Source of the DNA: Bradyrhizobium arachidis
Lineage (GTDB): Bacteria; Pseudomonadota; Alphaproteobacteria; Rhizobiales; Xanthobacteraceae
Assembly (NCBI RefSeq): GCF_024758505.1
Contig: NZ_CP077970.1
Location: 4,898,001 to 4,962,000 of the forward strand
Direction: 5' to 3'
DNA length: 64,000 bases
Positions 1 to 8,991 of the stretch are shown here, piece by piece. The notes below the pieces were generated by a model that saw nothing but the letters and a program-made list of their open reading frames with translations, was not told the DNA's origin and made no database searches. Made by a program: the position numbers and the translations under genes. Every line of letters starts with the position of its first letter. The stretch's first letter is position 1.

Positions 1-95
1 CGCATCCTTCAGTCCGCGGGGCCCTTGATCCAGATCAACGCGCGCATGTCCCAAGATAACCACGTCACCGTTGCGGGCAGCAGCAACGGCCGGAC
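1..95. other. window edge, no gene recognised
   Basis: The first 95 bases lie beyond the stop of the AraC-type gene on the minus strand. Short open frames exist on both strands, but none shows a recognisable motif or a convincing start. I see nothing I can name here. Confidence 0.4.
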
Positions 96-1079
96 CTACG
101 GCCAGTCGGCGAAGTTGAGCATCGGTCGCGACCGCCCGCTCCTTTCCCGTGCGGCGACGCGCTTGCGCCAGGCGCCCGGCGCCTCGCCGGTGTGCTTGCG
201 GAAGAAGCGGCTGAAATAGGCGGTGTCCTTGAAGCCGAGCGCGAAGGCAATCTGCTTCACCGTTGCCGTGCCCGCCTCCAGCCGCGTCGCGGCCTCCTTG
301 ACCACGCGCTGCTGGATCAGCGCGATCGGCGAGCGCTTCAGCTCGCGGCTGCACAGCGCATGCAGGCGGTCCGGCGTCATCCCAAGCAGGCCGGCGTAGT
401 CGGCCACCCGCAATTGCTGGTGATAGCGCTCCTCGAGCAGGCGCCGGAAGCGGCTGAGGATCTCGGCGCTGCTGCCCTCCTCCTCCGGCTCGCTGTCGGC
501 GGCGAACAGACGCCAGAAGCGCAGCACGCAGAGCGTCAACTCGGCCGACATGATCGAGGCCGCGCCGTTGCGCGCCGGCGCCGCGATCTCGCTGGCAATG
601 GCCGCAATCGAACGCGACACCGCGGTGACGAGGTCGGGCTCGACCGGGAGCGCGAGGATGCCGCGCGCGCCGTCGAGGGCCAGATAGGCCGGCTCGGCCG
701 AAGGCGGTAGATAGCGATGCCACGCGCCCGGCCGCAGGCGGAGCAGCGCGGCTGGCGAACCCGCCGCCAGGTCCAGATGCGCGGCACATTCCGGCGGTAG
801 CCAGACGAGCGCTGGACCCGACAGGGCGACGGTCTCGCCCTCGCCCGAGACCTCTGCGGCGCCGCCACGATGCAGGCAGAGCAGGTGGATGAAGGGACGC
901 GCCGCCTTTGAAGCCAGCGACCAGCGTCGCGCCTCGTAGTGTGATGTGATGATTTCGGCACCAATCGCGGCGGGCCCGCCGGTCGGGGCCATAACCGGGA
1001 TCCGGCCCGCCCCCGCGACCCCTCGACGCACTCGGCCCGGTTCGCCGGAATCGTCCAACCAATCGCCAGAATTGTCCAT
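96..1079 (-). CDS. AraC-family transcriptional regulator
   Basis: A 327-residue DNA-binding regulator. The C-terminal ~100 residues hold two helix-turn-helix units: one around LRVADYAGLLGMTPDRLHAL and one around QIAFALGFKDTAYFSRFFR. The second matches the conserved AraC signature and resembles PobR/HpaA-type regulators of aromatic catabolism (family knowledge). The N-terminal half is a probable cupin-like effector domain. The open frame runs on to 1604, but that extension is antisense to the binding-protein gene, so I start at the ATG at 1079; an ATG at 992 (298 aa) is also possible. It is divergent from the ABC importer across ~120 bp and probably controls it (inference). The effector is unknown. 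Confidence 0.85.
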   Translation of the reverse strand: MDNSGDWLDDSGEPGRVRRGVAGAGRIPVMAPTGGPAAIGAEIITSHYEARRWSLASKAARPFIHLLCLHRGGAAEVSGEGETVALSGPALVWLPPECAAHLDLAAGSPAALLRLRPGAWHRYLPPSAEPAYLALDGARGILALPVEPDLVTAVSRSIAAIASEIAAPARNGAASIMSAELTLCVLRFWRLFAADSEPEEEGSSAEILSRFRRLLEERYHQQLRVADYAGLLGMTPDRLHALCSRELKRSPIALIQQRVVKEAATRLEAGTATVKQIAFALGFKDTAYFSRFFRKHTGEAPGAWRKRVAARERSGRSRPMLNFADWP

Positions 1080-1202
1080 TGCGCGAGCAAAGCCGAGGGT
1101 GCTTGCTGGGTCAAGTCCCGACCGCGGCAGTGCGTGAAGCTGCTCAAAGAAGCCGGGACCGGACAGGAAACGGCCTGCGTTCAATTCGGAGGGAGGATCG
1201 AC

Positions 1203-2423
1203 ATGATTTCGGCGAACCGTCGAACGTTGCTGCGCATCACGAGTCTTGCGGCTGCAGCCGCTGCACTCGGGAGCTTCACATCCGCGGCCGAGGCACAGGA
1301 GAAGATCCGCATCGGCTACTCGATTTCGAAGACCGGCCCCTATGCCGGCGGCGCCAGCATCACCACGCTGCCCAATTACGAATTGTGGGTGAAGGACGTG
1401 AATGCGGCTGGCGGCATCAAGGTCGGCGACAAGAAGCTGCCCATCGAGGTCGTCGAATATGACGACCGCAGCAGCTCCGAAGAGGCGGTGAAGGCGATCG
1501 AGCGCCTCGCCAACCAGGACAAGGTCGATTTCATCCTCTCGCCCTGGAGCACCGGTCTCAACCTGGCCGTCGGCCCGACCCTGAACCGGCTCGGCTACCC
1601 TCACCTCGCCGTCACCTCCGTCACCGACAAGGCGCCGGAGCTGGCAAAACGCTGGTCGAACGCGACGTTCTGGCTCGGCACGTCAGCGCAGATCTCTGAA
1701 GGGCTCGCTGAGCTCTTGGGCAAGCTCAAGAGCGAGGGCAAGATCGGCTCCAACATCGCCATGGTGAGCGTTGCCGACCAGTTCGGCATCGAGTTGTCGG
1801 CTGCCGGCCGCGAGGCCTTCAAGAAGGCGGGCTTCACGCTCGCCTATGACAAGACCTATCCGATGGGGTCGCAGGACCTGCAGCCGCTGCTGAAGGACGC
1901 GATCGCCGCGAATCCGGATGCGTTCATCGCCTTCAGCTATCCGCCTGACACGATTGCGCTCACCGAGCAGGCACAGCTCCTCAAGTTCAATCCGAAGGTC
2001 TTCTATGTCGGCGTCGGCACTGCGTTTCCGCTCTACAAGGGCAAGTTCGCCGCCAACAGCGACGGCGTGATGGGGATCGGCGGCTGGAACGCGGACTCAG
2101 CCCAGCTGAAGGACTATCTCGCGCGCCACAAGGCGGCGACCGGCAAGGAGCCGGATCGCTGGGCGAGCTCGATCACCTATGCGAGCCTCCAGGTGCTCCA
2201 GCAGGCGATCGAGAAGGTCGGCAAGCTCGACCGCGCGGCGGTGGCGGCAGAAATCCGCTCCGGCACGTTCGACACCGTCATCGGCAAGGTGAAGCTGAAG
2301 GACGGGCTGCTCCAGGAAGTCTGGAGCGTCGGCCAGTGGCAGAACGGCGAGTTCTATGCGCTTGCGCCGACGTCGCTGCCGGGGGCGCGCGCGCCCGTCG
2401 TGCCGAAGCCGCAGTGGCAGTGA
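1203..2423 (+). CDS. ABC transporter substrate-binding protein (Leu/Ile/Val-type)
   Basis: A 406-residue periplasmic binding protein of the Peripla_BP_6/LivK type. It captures the substrate and delivers it to the permeases encoded next. The ATG at 1203 is preceded by a strong GGAGG-type ribosome site and gives an exported N-terminus. That N-terminus carries a twin-arginine-like NRRTLLR motif, a hydrophobic Ala-rich stretch and a likely cleavage after AEA. The frame is open upstream to 1134, but that adds a non-signal leader. First gene of a five-gene unit with two permease parts, two ATPases and an aldehyde dehydrogenase. Such proteins bind amino acids, amides or aromatic acids; the ligand cannot be read from sequence. 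Confidence 0.9.
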   Translation: MISANRRTLLRITSLAAAAAALGSFTSAAEAQEKIRIGYSISKTGPYAGGASITTLPNYELWVKDVNAAGGIKVGDKKLPIEVVEYDDRSSSEEAVKAIERLANQDKVDFILSPWSTGLNLAVGPTLNRLGYPHLAVTSVTDKAPELAKRWSNATFWLGTSAQISEGLAELLGKLKSEGKIGSNIAMVSVADQFGIELSAAGREAFKKAGFTLAYDKTYPMGSQDLQPLLKDAIAANPDAFIAFSYPPDTIALTEQAQLLKFNPKVFYVGVGTAFPLYKGKFAANSDGVMGIGGWNADSAQLKDYLARHKAATGKEPDRWASSITYASLQVLQQAIEKVGKLDRAAVAAEIRSGTFDTVIGKVKLKDGLLQEVWSVGQWQNGEFYALAPTSLPGARAPVVPKPQWQ

Positions 2424-2479
2424 CGGCCTAAGCCGGCGCGCAAGCTCGTTCTCGTGAACGGCTGCGCGCCGTCTGGTCA

Positions 2480-3370
2480 GTGGGACATCGCCTGATGCTG
2501 CTGCTCGATATTGTCCTGCCGGGCCTCGTGCTGGGGGGCATGTATGCCCTGATCGCCCTTGGGCTGACGCTGCAATACGGCGTCGCGCGGATCATGAACC
2601 TGTCCTATGGCGAGTCCCTCGTTGCGGCTGCCTTTGGCGCGTTGTCGCTCTACACCGGGCTCGGCTTGAGCCCGCTGATGGCGTTGTTGCTCGCCGTACC
2701 CGGGGCGATCCTGATCAACTGGCTGCTCTACCGCTTCCTGCTCGAGCGGCTGATGCGGCGCGGCAAGGATCGGGGCGCGCAGGAGATCGACAGCATCCTC
2801 GTCACCTTCGGTGTGCTGTTCGTGATCCAGGGGATTATGCTGATCGCCTTCGGTGGCCAGTATTACAGCTACTCCTATCTCTCCGTTCCCGTCGTGGTGC
2901 TGGGCTCGACGCTGGCCGTCAATCGGTTGGTTGCGCTGCTGTTCGCGGCCGAAATCGGCATCGCCGTCTATCTGGCGCTGACGCGCACCCGCGTCGGCAC
3001 CGCCGTCCGCGCCATCGCGGTCGATGCCAATGCCGCGCGTCTGGTCGGCATCGACGTTGCGGCGATGTCAGGCCTGACCTTTGCCTTTGGCGGCGGCCTC
3101 GTGGCCATCGGCGGCGTGCTCATCAGCATGTTCCTCACCTTCAACGCCTCGATGGGCGTGATCTTCACCATGAAGGCGCTCGTGGTCGTGATCATGGGCG
3201 GGGTCGGCAACGTCCTGGGCGCACTCGTCGCTGGCTTGTTACTCGGCGTGGTCGAGACCGCGGTCGCGCGGCTCGTCGATCCCGGCCTGACGCTGGCGGC
3301 CACCTACGCGCTGTTCCTGGGCGTGCTGCTCATCAGGCCGACCGGCCTGTTCGGAAGGGCCGCCTCGTGA
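2480..3370 (+). CDS. livH: branched-chain amino-acid-type ABC permease (LivH)
   Basis: A 296-residue inner-membrane permease with about eight hydrophobic helices. It shows the LivH N-terminal pattern LVLGGMYALIALGLTLQYGV and the later conserved block VVIMGGVGNVLGALVAGLLLG. It starts at a GTG at 2480; the in-frame ATG at 2495 would remove only five residues. The stop overlaps the start of the next gene (TGATG), so the two are probably translationally coupled. It forms the channel together with the LivM half of the next protein. The gene symbol denotes the family, not a proven leucine specificity. Confidence 0.9.
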   Translation: MGHRLMLLLDIVLPGLVLGGMYALIALGLTLQYGVARIMNLSYGESLVAAAFGALSLYTGLGLSPLMALLLAVPGAILINWLLYRFLLERLMRRGKDRGAQEIDSILVTFGVLFVIQGIMLIAFGGQYYSYSYLSVPVVVLGSTLAVNRLVALLFAAEIGIAVYLALTRTRVGTAVRAIAVDANAARLVGIDVAAMSGLTFAFGGGLVAIGGVLISMFLTFNASMGVIFTMKALVVVIMGGVGNVLGALVAGLLLGVVETAVARLVDPGLTLAATYALFLGVLLIRPTGLFGRAAS

Positions 3371-5046
3371 TGTCGGGTGCGACCAGGACGGCTTTATGGT
3401 GCGCGGGGCTGCTGCTCGCCGCGGTCGTCGTCGCCTACCCCTATTACGCCAACGGCTATTATCTCGCGCTCGGCATCAGCATCCTCTACTTCACGATCCT
3501 GGCTACGGCCTGGGCGATGTTCTCCGGTCCGACCCGCTACATCTCGCTTGCGACCGTCGCCTTCTTCGGCATCGGCGCCTACACCGCAGCGGCGTTCGGC
3601 GAGACCTGGCCCTGGCCCGCCGTGCTGCTCGCAGCCGCCGCCATCGGCGCAGTCGTTGCCGCAATCACCGGCCTGTCGACGCTGCGGCTATCAGGCATCT
3701 ACTTCGTGATCTTTTCCTTTGGCCTTGCCGAACTGATCCGCCAGCTCGTGATCTGGTACGAGGTCAACATCCACAAATCGGTCGGCCGCTACCTCTTCAG
3801 CGCGGTGACGCAGGACGTTCTCTACTGGCAGCTCCTCGGCCTGACCGCCCTGCTGTTCCTGACCGGTTTCCTGCTCGGCCGCTCGCGCTACGGCCTGGCG
3901 CTCCGCGCGATCGGCGCCGACGAGACCGCCGCCAGCCATTCCGGCATCGACGCGACGCGCGTCAAGCTCGCGGTGTTCGTCATCAGCGCCGTCTTCATGT
4001 CGGTGACGGGCGCGGTGATGGCGCCGCGCTGGACCTATATCGACCCGTCGATTGCGTTCAATCCGATGATCTCGTTCCAGGTCGTCATCATGGCGCTTTT
4101 GGGCGGCGCCGGCTCGCTGTTCGGCCCCGTGCTCGGCGTCGTCCCGCTGGTGCTTCTGTTCGAGGTCTTGACCGCGACGCTGCCGAACCATTTCAGCATC
4201 GTGCTCGGCGCCATCTTCGTGATCATCGTCATGCTGCTGCCGCGCGGCGTGATCGGGCTGATCGGACCGACGAGGCGCAAGGCTCCGGTCAGCGAAATCG
4301 CCACGAACGCGCCAGCGAGGGACCAGAGCGGACCGCTGCTGCGGGTCGACGACGTCGGCAAGTCGTTTGGCGGCCTGCGCGCGGTCGATCAGGTCAGCTT
4401 CGAGGTTACGCGCGGCCAGATCGTCGGGATCATCGGCCCGAACGGCTCCGGCAAGACGACGCTGCTCAACGTGCTCTCCGGCGCGCTGGTGCCGTCGTCG
4501 GGCAAGGTTCGGCTCGGCGGCACCATGATCGGCGGGCTCAAGCCGCATTTGATCGCGCGTCTCGGCATCGCCCGCACCTTCCAATTGGTGCGCGTGATGG
4601 CGGACCTGACGGTTGCGGAGAACGTCGCGGCTGCGGCGCTGTTCAGGGGCGCCGCCACCAGCGGCGGAGAGACGACCGGCGAGCTGCTCGACCTCGTCGG
4701 GCTCGGCAAGATGCAGGACACGCCGGCCGGAGACCTCACCTATATCGACCAGAAGCGCCTGGAGCTTGCGCGCGCGCTGGCGCTCAGCCCCCAACTCGTG
4801 CTGCTCGACGAATGGCTCGCCGGCCTCAACCCCAGCGAACTCGAAACCGGCATTGCCCTGATCGCAAAGCTGCGCGACCGCGGCGTGACCATCATCATGG
4901 TCGAGCACGTCATGGACGCGATCCGCGCGCTATGCGGGCATTGCATCGTGATGAATGCCGGCAGCGTGATCGCGCGCGGCGCGCCGGATGCGGTGCTGTC
5001 CGATCCCACCGTCATCACGGCCTATCTGGGAGAGGCCGATGCTTGA
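3370..5046 (+). CDS. fused ABC permease-ATPase (LivM-LivG)
   Basis: A 558-residue fusion. Residues ~1-300 are a LivM-type membrane permease with about eight to ten hydrophobic helices. From ~320 onward is a LivG-type ATPase: Walker A GPNGSGKTT, a degenerate signature LTYIDQKRLELARALA, and Walker B LVLLDEWLAGLNP. The usual Pro after DE is Trp here, and LSYG/LSGG is replaced by LTYIDQ. In most bacteria LivM and LivG are separate; fused forms are known in this class. The ATG at 3370 shares a base with the livH stop; a GTG at 3367 is also in frame. The 3' end overlaps the next ATPase gene. Confidence 0.9.
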   Translation: MSGATRTALWCAGLLLAAVVVAYPYYANGYYLALGISILYFTILATAWAMFSGPTRYISLATVAFFGIGAYTAAAFGETWPWPAVLLAAAAIGAVVAAITGLSTLRLSGIYFVIFSFGLAELIRQLVIWYEVNIHKSVGRYLFSAVTQDVLYWQLLGLTALLFLTGFLLGRSRYGLALRAIGADETAASHSGIDATRVKLAVFVISAVFMSVTGAVMAPRWTYIDPSIAFNPMISFQVVIMALLGGAGSLFGPVLGVVPLVLLFEVLTATLPNHFSIVLGAIFVIIVMLLPRGVIGLIGPTRRKAPVSEIATNAPARDQSGPLLRVDDVGKSFGGLRAVDQVSFEVTRGQIVGIIGPNGSGKTTLLNVLSGALVPSSGKVRLGGTMIGGLKPHLIARLGIARTFQLVRVMADLTVAENVAAAALFRGAATSGGETTGELLDLVGLGKMQDTPAGDLTYIDQKRLELARALALSPQLVLLDEWLAGLNPSELETGIALIAKLRDRGVTIIMVEHVMDAIRALCGHCIVMNAGSVIARGAPDAVLSDPTVITAYLGEADA

Positions 5047-5776
5047 GATCGCCGCCCTCTCCCATTTCTACGGCAAGCACCAGGCGTTGGCCGATGTCGC
5101 GCTCGACATCAACAGAGGCGAGATCGTTGCAATCCTCGGCGCCAATGGCGCGGGCAAGTCCACATTGCTCAAGGCCATCGCCGGCCTCATCAGGCCCGCG
5201 CCGGGCGCGACGCTGCGGTTCGAGGGCGCAGATATCGCCGCGGTGCCGGCCCACATGATCGTCGAGCGCGGCATCGCGCTGGTGCCGGAGGGGCGCGGCA
5301 TCTTTGGCGAGCTGACCGTCGCTGAAAATCTCCAGCTCGGGGCCTACCCTGCCCGTGCGCGCGCCGGCGAGGCGGAGCGTCTTGCAAAGGTGCTGGCCTT
5401 GTTTCCCCGCCTGACCGAACGGATGACGCAGGCGGTCAGAACCATGAGTGGCGGCGAGCAGCAGATGGTCGCGATCGGCCGCGCGCTGATGTCCAACCCC
5501 ACGCTCCTGCTGCTCGACGAGCCCTCGCTCGGCCTCTCGCCCCTGCTCAGCCGCGAAGTGTTCCGGGCGCTGGCGCAGATCCGCGAGAGCGGCGTCAGCG
5601 TGCTGCTGGTCGAGCAGAACGCCCGCGCCAGCCTCGACATTGCCGACCGCGTCTACCTCATCGAATCCGGCCGGAACGCAGGCCTCGGCTCGGCCAGTGA
5701 GATGAAGAACAACCCCGATATCCAGCGCGCCTATCTCGGCAAGGCACGCGCGCCGTCCAGTCCATCGCAGCCATAA
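5039..5776 (+). CDS. livF: ABC transporter ATPase (LivF)
   Basis: A 245-residue cytoplasmic ATPase that pairs with the LivG half of the preceding fusion to power import. Walker A is GANGAGKSTLL, the signature is TMSGGEQQMVAIGRAL and Walker B is LLLLDEPSLGLSP, followed by the LivF-typical VEQNARASLDIADR. The ATG at 5039 overlaps the end of the upstream gene by eight bases. The longer frame from 4988 would overlap far more and lacks the family N-terminus. Last transporter gene; the aldehyde dehydrogenase follows 23 bases later. Confidence 0.92.
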   Translation: MLEIAALSHFYGKHQALADVALDINRGEIVAILGANGAGKSTLLKAIAGLIRPAPGATLRFEGADIAAVPAHMIVERGIALVPEGRGIFGELTVAENLQLGAYPARARAGEAERLAKVLALFPRLTERMTQAVRTMSGGEQQMVAIGRALMSNPTLLLLDEPSLGLSPLLSREVFRALAQIRESGVSVLLVEQNARASLDIADRVYLIESGRNAGLGSASEMKNNPDIQRAYLGKARAPSSPSQP

Positions 5777-5799
5777 CCGTAAAGCCCAGGGAGAGCCCC

Positions 5800-7251
5800 A
5801 TGAACGCAATCGATCTTCTCATCGGCGGCAAGGATCAGTCGGCCAGCAACCAGCGCACGTTCCAGCGTCACAATCCGATCAGCGGTGAGATCGCCAGCAT
5901 CGTGGCGGCGGCCTCGATCGACGACGCGATGCGCGCGGCTGACGCAGCTGCCGCTGCCTTCCCGGCCTGGTCGCAGCTCGGCCCCTCCGAGCGCCGCAAG
6001 CGTCTCAGCGCGGCGGCCGATGTCCTTGCCAGGCGCGCCCCGGAGTTCACGGCAATGATGGTCGCCGAGACCGGCGCGACCGCGGGCTGGGCCGGCTTCA
6101 ACGTGCATCTGGCTGAGGGCTTGCTGCGTGATGCCGCCGCCATGACGACGCAGATCTCTGGCGAGGTCATCCCGACCGACAAGCCCGACAATCTTGCAAT
6201 GGCGTTCCGGCAGCCGGTCGGCGTCGTGCTGGGAATCGCACCGTGGAATGCGCCGGTGATCTTGGGTGTACGGTCCGTCGCCATGCCGCTCGCCTGCGGC
6301 AACACCGTGGTGCTGAAGGCCTCGGAAATGAGCCCGGGCGTGCATCGGCTGATCGGGAGCTGCTTGGCCGAGGCGGGCCTCGGCGACGGCGTCGTCAATG
6401 TCGTCACCAATGCGCCCGAGGATGCGCAGGCCGTGGTCGAGGCGTTGATCGCCCACCCGGCGGTGCGGCGCGTGAACTTTACCGGCTCGACCCGGGTCGG
6501 CCGCCTGATCGCGCTCGCTTGCGCAAAGCATCTGAAGCGAGCGCTGCTCGAGCTCGGCGGCAAGGCGCCGCTGGTCATCCTCGACGATGCCGATCTCGAT
6601 GCGGCCGTGAATGCCGCCGCGTTCGGCGCCTTCATGAACCAGGGCCAGATCTGCATGTCCACCGAGCGGATCGTCGTCGACGATGCGGTTGCCGACGCCT
6701 TCATCGAAAAGTTCGCGGCGAAAGCGAAGAGCCTGCCCTTCGGTGATCCCCGCAAGGGCAATGTCGTGCTGGGCTCGCTGGTCTCAGGCGCGGCCTGCGA
6801 CCGGGTCGGCGGCCTGATCGACGATGCCGTCGCCAAGGGCGCGGTGCTCGCCGCCGGCGGCAAGGGCACCGGCACGATCATGCCCGCCACGATCGTCGAC
6901 CACGTGACGCCGGCCATGCGCATCTATGGCGAGGAGAGTTTTGGCCCCGTCGTTACCGTGGTCCGGGTCAGCGGCGTCGATGAGGCCGTCCGGGTGGCCA
7001 ACGACACCGAATACGGTCTCTCAGCCGCCGTGTTCGGGCGCGACATCGCCCGCGCGCTCGGCGTTGCCAAACGGATCGAGTCCGGCATCTGCCACGTCAA
7101 TGCGCCGACCGTGCATGACGAGCCTCAGGTGCCGTTCGGCGGCACCAAGGCGTCAGGCTATGGCCGCTTCGGCGGCAGGGCCGCGCTCGACGAGTTCACC
7201 GAGCTGCGCTGGATCACGGTGCAGACTGGGCCGCGGCATTATCCGTTCTGA
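5800..7251 (+). CDS. NAD(P)-dependent aldehyde dehydrogenase
   Basis: A 483-residue soluble enzyme oxidising an aldehyde to the acid. Catalytic features are in place: general-base Glu ~251 in LELGGKAPL, nucleophile Cys ~285 in NQGQICMSTER, and the cofactor-binding NFTGSTRVG. Overall it resembles the vanillin/benzaldehyde/salicylaldehyde dehydrogenase branch (family impression, not tested). A good ribosome site (AGGGAGAG) precedes the ATG. Its position right after a Liv-type importer and near a PobR-like regulator suggests the imported compound is, or becomes, an aldehyde; this is inference. Confidence 0.88.
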   Translation: MNAIDLLIGGKDQSASNQRTFQRHNPISGEIASIVAAASIDDAMRAADAAAAAFPAWSQLGPSERRKRLSAAADVLARRAPEFTAMMVAETGATAGWAGFNVHLAEGLLRDAAAMTTQISGEVIPTDKPDNLAMAFRQPVGVVLGIAPWNAPVILGVRSVAMPLACGNTVVLKASEMSPGVHRLIGSCLAEAGLGDGVVNVVTNAPEDAQAVVEALIAHPAVRRVNFTGSTRVGRLIALACAKHLKRALLELGGKAPLVILDDADLDAAVNAAAFGAFMNQGQICMSTERIVVDDAVADAFIEKFAAKAKSLPFGDPRKGNVVLGSLVSGAACDRVGGLIDDAVAKGAVLAAGGKGTGTIMPATIVDHVTPAMRIYGEESFGPVVTVVRVSGVDEAVRVANDTEYGLSAAVFGRDIARALGVAKRIESGICHVNAPTVHDEPQVPFGGTKASGYGRFGGRAALDEFTELRWITVQTGPRHYPF

Positions 7252-7275
7252 TGGCGCCGCGCCCGCGCTGGCGGT

Positions 7276-8103
7276 TTAACGCAGCGGCAACAGGTCGAGC
7301 TGGCTTTGTGCCTTCTTGACGGCTGCCGCAAACCAGCGCTGCTGCGGCGCCTCCTTGGCAAAGCACTTTGTGTGCGCGGCCATCGCCTCGTCTTCGTGCT
7401 TGAGATCGCCGCGCGGGTCCTTCTTGTTGATGGGCTTTGCCATCATCTGCTTCCAGACCTTTTCGCAAGCCGGGATTAGCCCCGTCTTCAGGGCTTCGCG
7501 GACGTCGACATAAAAGACCTTCTCGCCCTGGATCACAACCACGCCAATTTCGCCCGGCGTACCCTTCAGATCGCCATTGCCGCGCACGCCCAGTACCGCA
7601 ACGGCGGCGGTAGCCCCGGCGGGCTTCGTGATCGGCAGGTCGGCATATTTGGCAAAGGCGGCGTCCTGGATCGCCCAATAGTAGAATTCGCTGGACCTGA
7701 GCGCCGCGTCGATCGCCTGTTGCAGGCCATCCTCGCGACGCGTGCGCAACCACTGCTTGAGCAGCGTGGTCGTCGTCACCACGACGTGGGTCTTGTCGCC
7801 TTCCGACGTGAAGGCGAGCCCGTCGAGATGGCCAAAGCCCGAGTCGCGCTTGTCGAGCGTATCGACGTTGGACGTGCCATCTTTCGGCATCCCCTTGATC
7901 GTCACTGGCCCGGTCACGGCACGCAAGGCGGTTGCGAGCTGTTCGAGCGCTGCCGTGTGCTGCTTGGAGCTCTCCTCATCGGTCTCGGACTTCGAGAATT
8001 TGGCGATGTAGCGGTCGCGCATGTCGAGATAGTGCTGCTCGGGCGAGGCCGCGTTGGCCTTGGCAGTGAAGGCGAGCAGAAAGAGGACGGCGAACCATTT
8101 CAT
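7276..8103 (-). CDS. exported protein of unknown function
   Basis: A 275-residue protein with a clear Sec signal peptide (hydrophobic segment FAVLFLLAFTAKA, probable cut after ANA). The mature part is mixed alpha/beta with no motif I recognise. Two cysteines in the C-terminal third (PACEKVW and TKCFAKE) could form a disulfide. It converges on the aldehyde dehydrogenase gene with a 24-base gap and has no operon partner. Probably periplasmic. Confidence 0.7.
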   Translation of the reverse strand: MKWFAVLFLLAFTAKANAASPEQHYLDMRDRYIAKFSKSETDEESSKQHTAALEQLATALRAVTGPVTIKGMPKDGTSNVDTLDKRDSGFGHLDGLAFTSEGDKTHVVVTTTTLLKQWLRTRREDGLQQAIDAALRSSEFYYWAIQDAAFAKYADLPITKPAGATAAVAVLGVRGNGDLKGTPGEIGVVVIQGEKVFYVDVREALKTGLIPACEKVWKQMMAKPINKKDPRGDLKHEDEAMAAHTKCFAKEAPQQRWFAAAVKKAQSQLDLLPLR

Positions 8104-8281
8104 GGCAATCTTCCGCGCGAAGGGGCGAGCTCACAGGACTTTGTGCGCGGGTTTTGCCGGAAGGTTCATGTCGGCGGGCTGTTCGCGTGGCAGTCCCCTC
8201 CCCGACCGCCCCCGATCCCGCGCTTGGCGCCGAGTTGATCGTCTACGACGCGCTGAACGCAGCAACGGTGTCGGGGAGCCC

Positions 8282-8608
8282 TTAGCCCGTATTCCTGACC
8301 GCCTCAGCCAACATTGCGTAAAGCTGGCGCTTGCTGAGTTCTTTGGGCTGCCGCTTCTCAAGCGGTTTCGACACCTTCTTTCCTACCGGGCGGGCGCAAG
8401 CGGCGGACAACGCCGGCCTTCGCTTTGGTACCGGCCTTATCCTGGGTTTTGCAGTTGATGGCGTGTGACCACGCTTCAGGCCCAAACGCGTCAGCCTCCC
8501 GCAAACTGCGTTACGACTACACCCCAGACGGCGCGCGATCTGCGAGGCGCTGTGTCCTAAGACCCAGAGTTCTTTCAGCAGCGCGACGTCTCTGTCATCC
8601 CAGCTCAT
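8282..8608 (-). CDS. short GcrA-like protein
   Basis: A 108-residue protein whose first ~45 residues match the N-terminal DNA-binding part of the alphaproteobacterial cell-cycle regulator GcrA. It begins MSWDDRDVALLKELW and continues SASQIARRLGCSRNAVCGRL. Family members are usually about 160-175 residues and carry a C-terminal sigma70-interacting region. Here the helix-turn-helix is followed by a basic linker and a short helical tail (SKRQLYAMLAEAVRNTG). It is therefore a short paralogue or derivative rather than the main GcrA. It may bind DNA; regulatory partners are not visible. Confidence 0.7.
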   Translation of the reverse strand: MSWDDRDVALLKELWVLGHSASQIARRLGCSRNAVCGRLTRLGLKRGHTPSTAKPRIRPVPKRRPALSAACARPVGKKVSKPLEKRQPKELSKRQLYAMLAEAVRNTG

Positions 8609-8646
8609 GGCGACATTATAACGCCGGCTCCCGATTGCTGGCTAGT

Positions 8647-8829
8647 CTAGTCCTCATCTGGCTCGCGCACGACCGGCGATTCTTCCTCCTCCTCTTCTTC
8701 GTCCTCTTCGTCCTCGTCGTCTTCTTCCTCCTCATCAGGATCTCGAGGCGGCATCGTGTTGCCCATGATGACCAAGGCACCACAGTCGATCGAGCCGGCG
8801 GCATGTCCTTCGAAGATGCGTTGCTTCAT
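8647..8829 (-). CDS. 60-residue highly acidic protein
   Basis: Starting at the ATG at 8829, after a GGAG ribosome site, this encodes 60 residues. A short ordinary head (MKQRIFEGHAAGSIDCGALV) is followed by ~20 residues made almost only of Asp and Glu, then SPVVREPDED. The open frame continues upstream to 9000, but that part overlaps the divergent gene region and lacks a ribosome site. The acidic run is encoded by a long purine-rich tract on this strand. No family function is known to me; such acidic tails may mimic nucleic acid or bind basic proteins (speculation). Confidence 0.55.
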   Translation of the reverse strand: MKQRIFEGHAAGSIDCGALVIMGNTMPPRDPDEEEEDDEDEEDEEEEEEESPVVREPDED

Positions 8830-8991
8830 GTTGTTGCTCCTCCAAATACTCGTGTCGGATGCCTGATCACGGATGACGTGATGAGCGAATTGAACCGTTA
8901 CCATCCTCAGGAGTTCAATTTCATGGAATGAAGCTCGTTGGAGGCGGGCTTCCTGAGGGAACTCGAGGCCATCTACGATGGGAGTGGCTCC

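Noticed and set aside
1080..1604. Upstream extension of the AraC-type gene
   Set aside because: This part is antisense to the start of the binding-protein gene and has no regulator-like sequence.
8425..8931. 168-residue plus-strand frame
   Set aside because: It overlaps the GcrA-like and acidic-protein genes on the other strand and is translated from the pyrimidine-rich complement of the acidic run.
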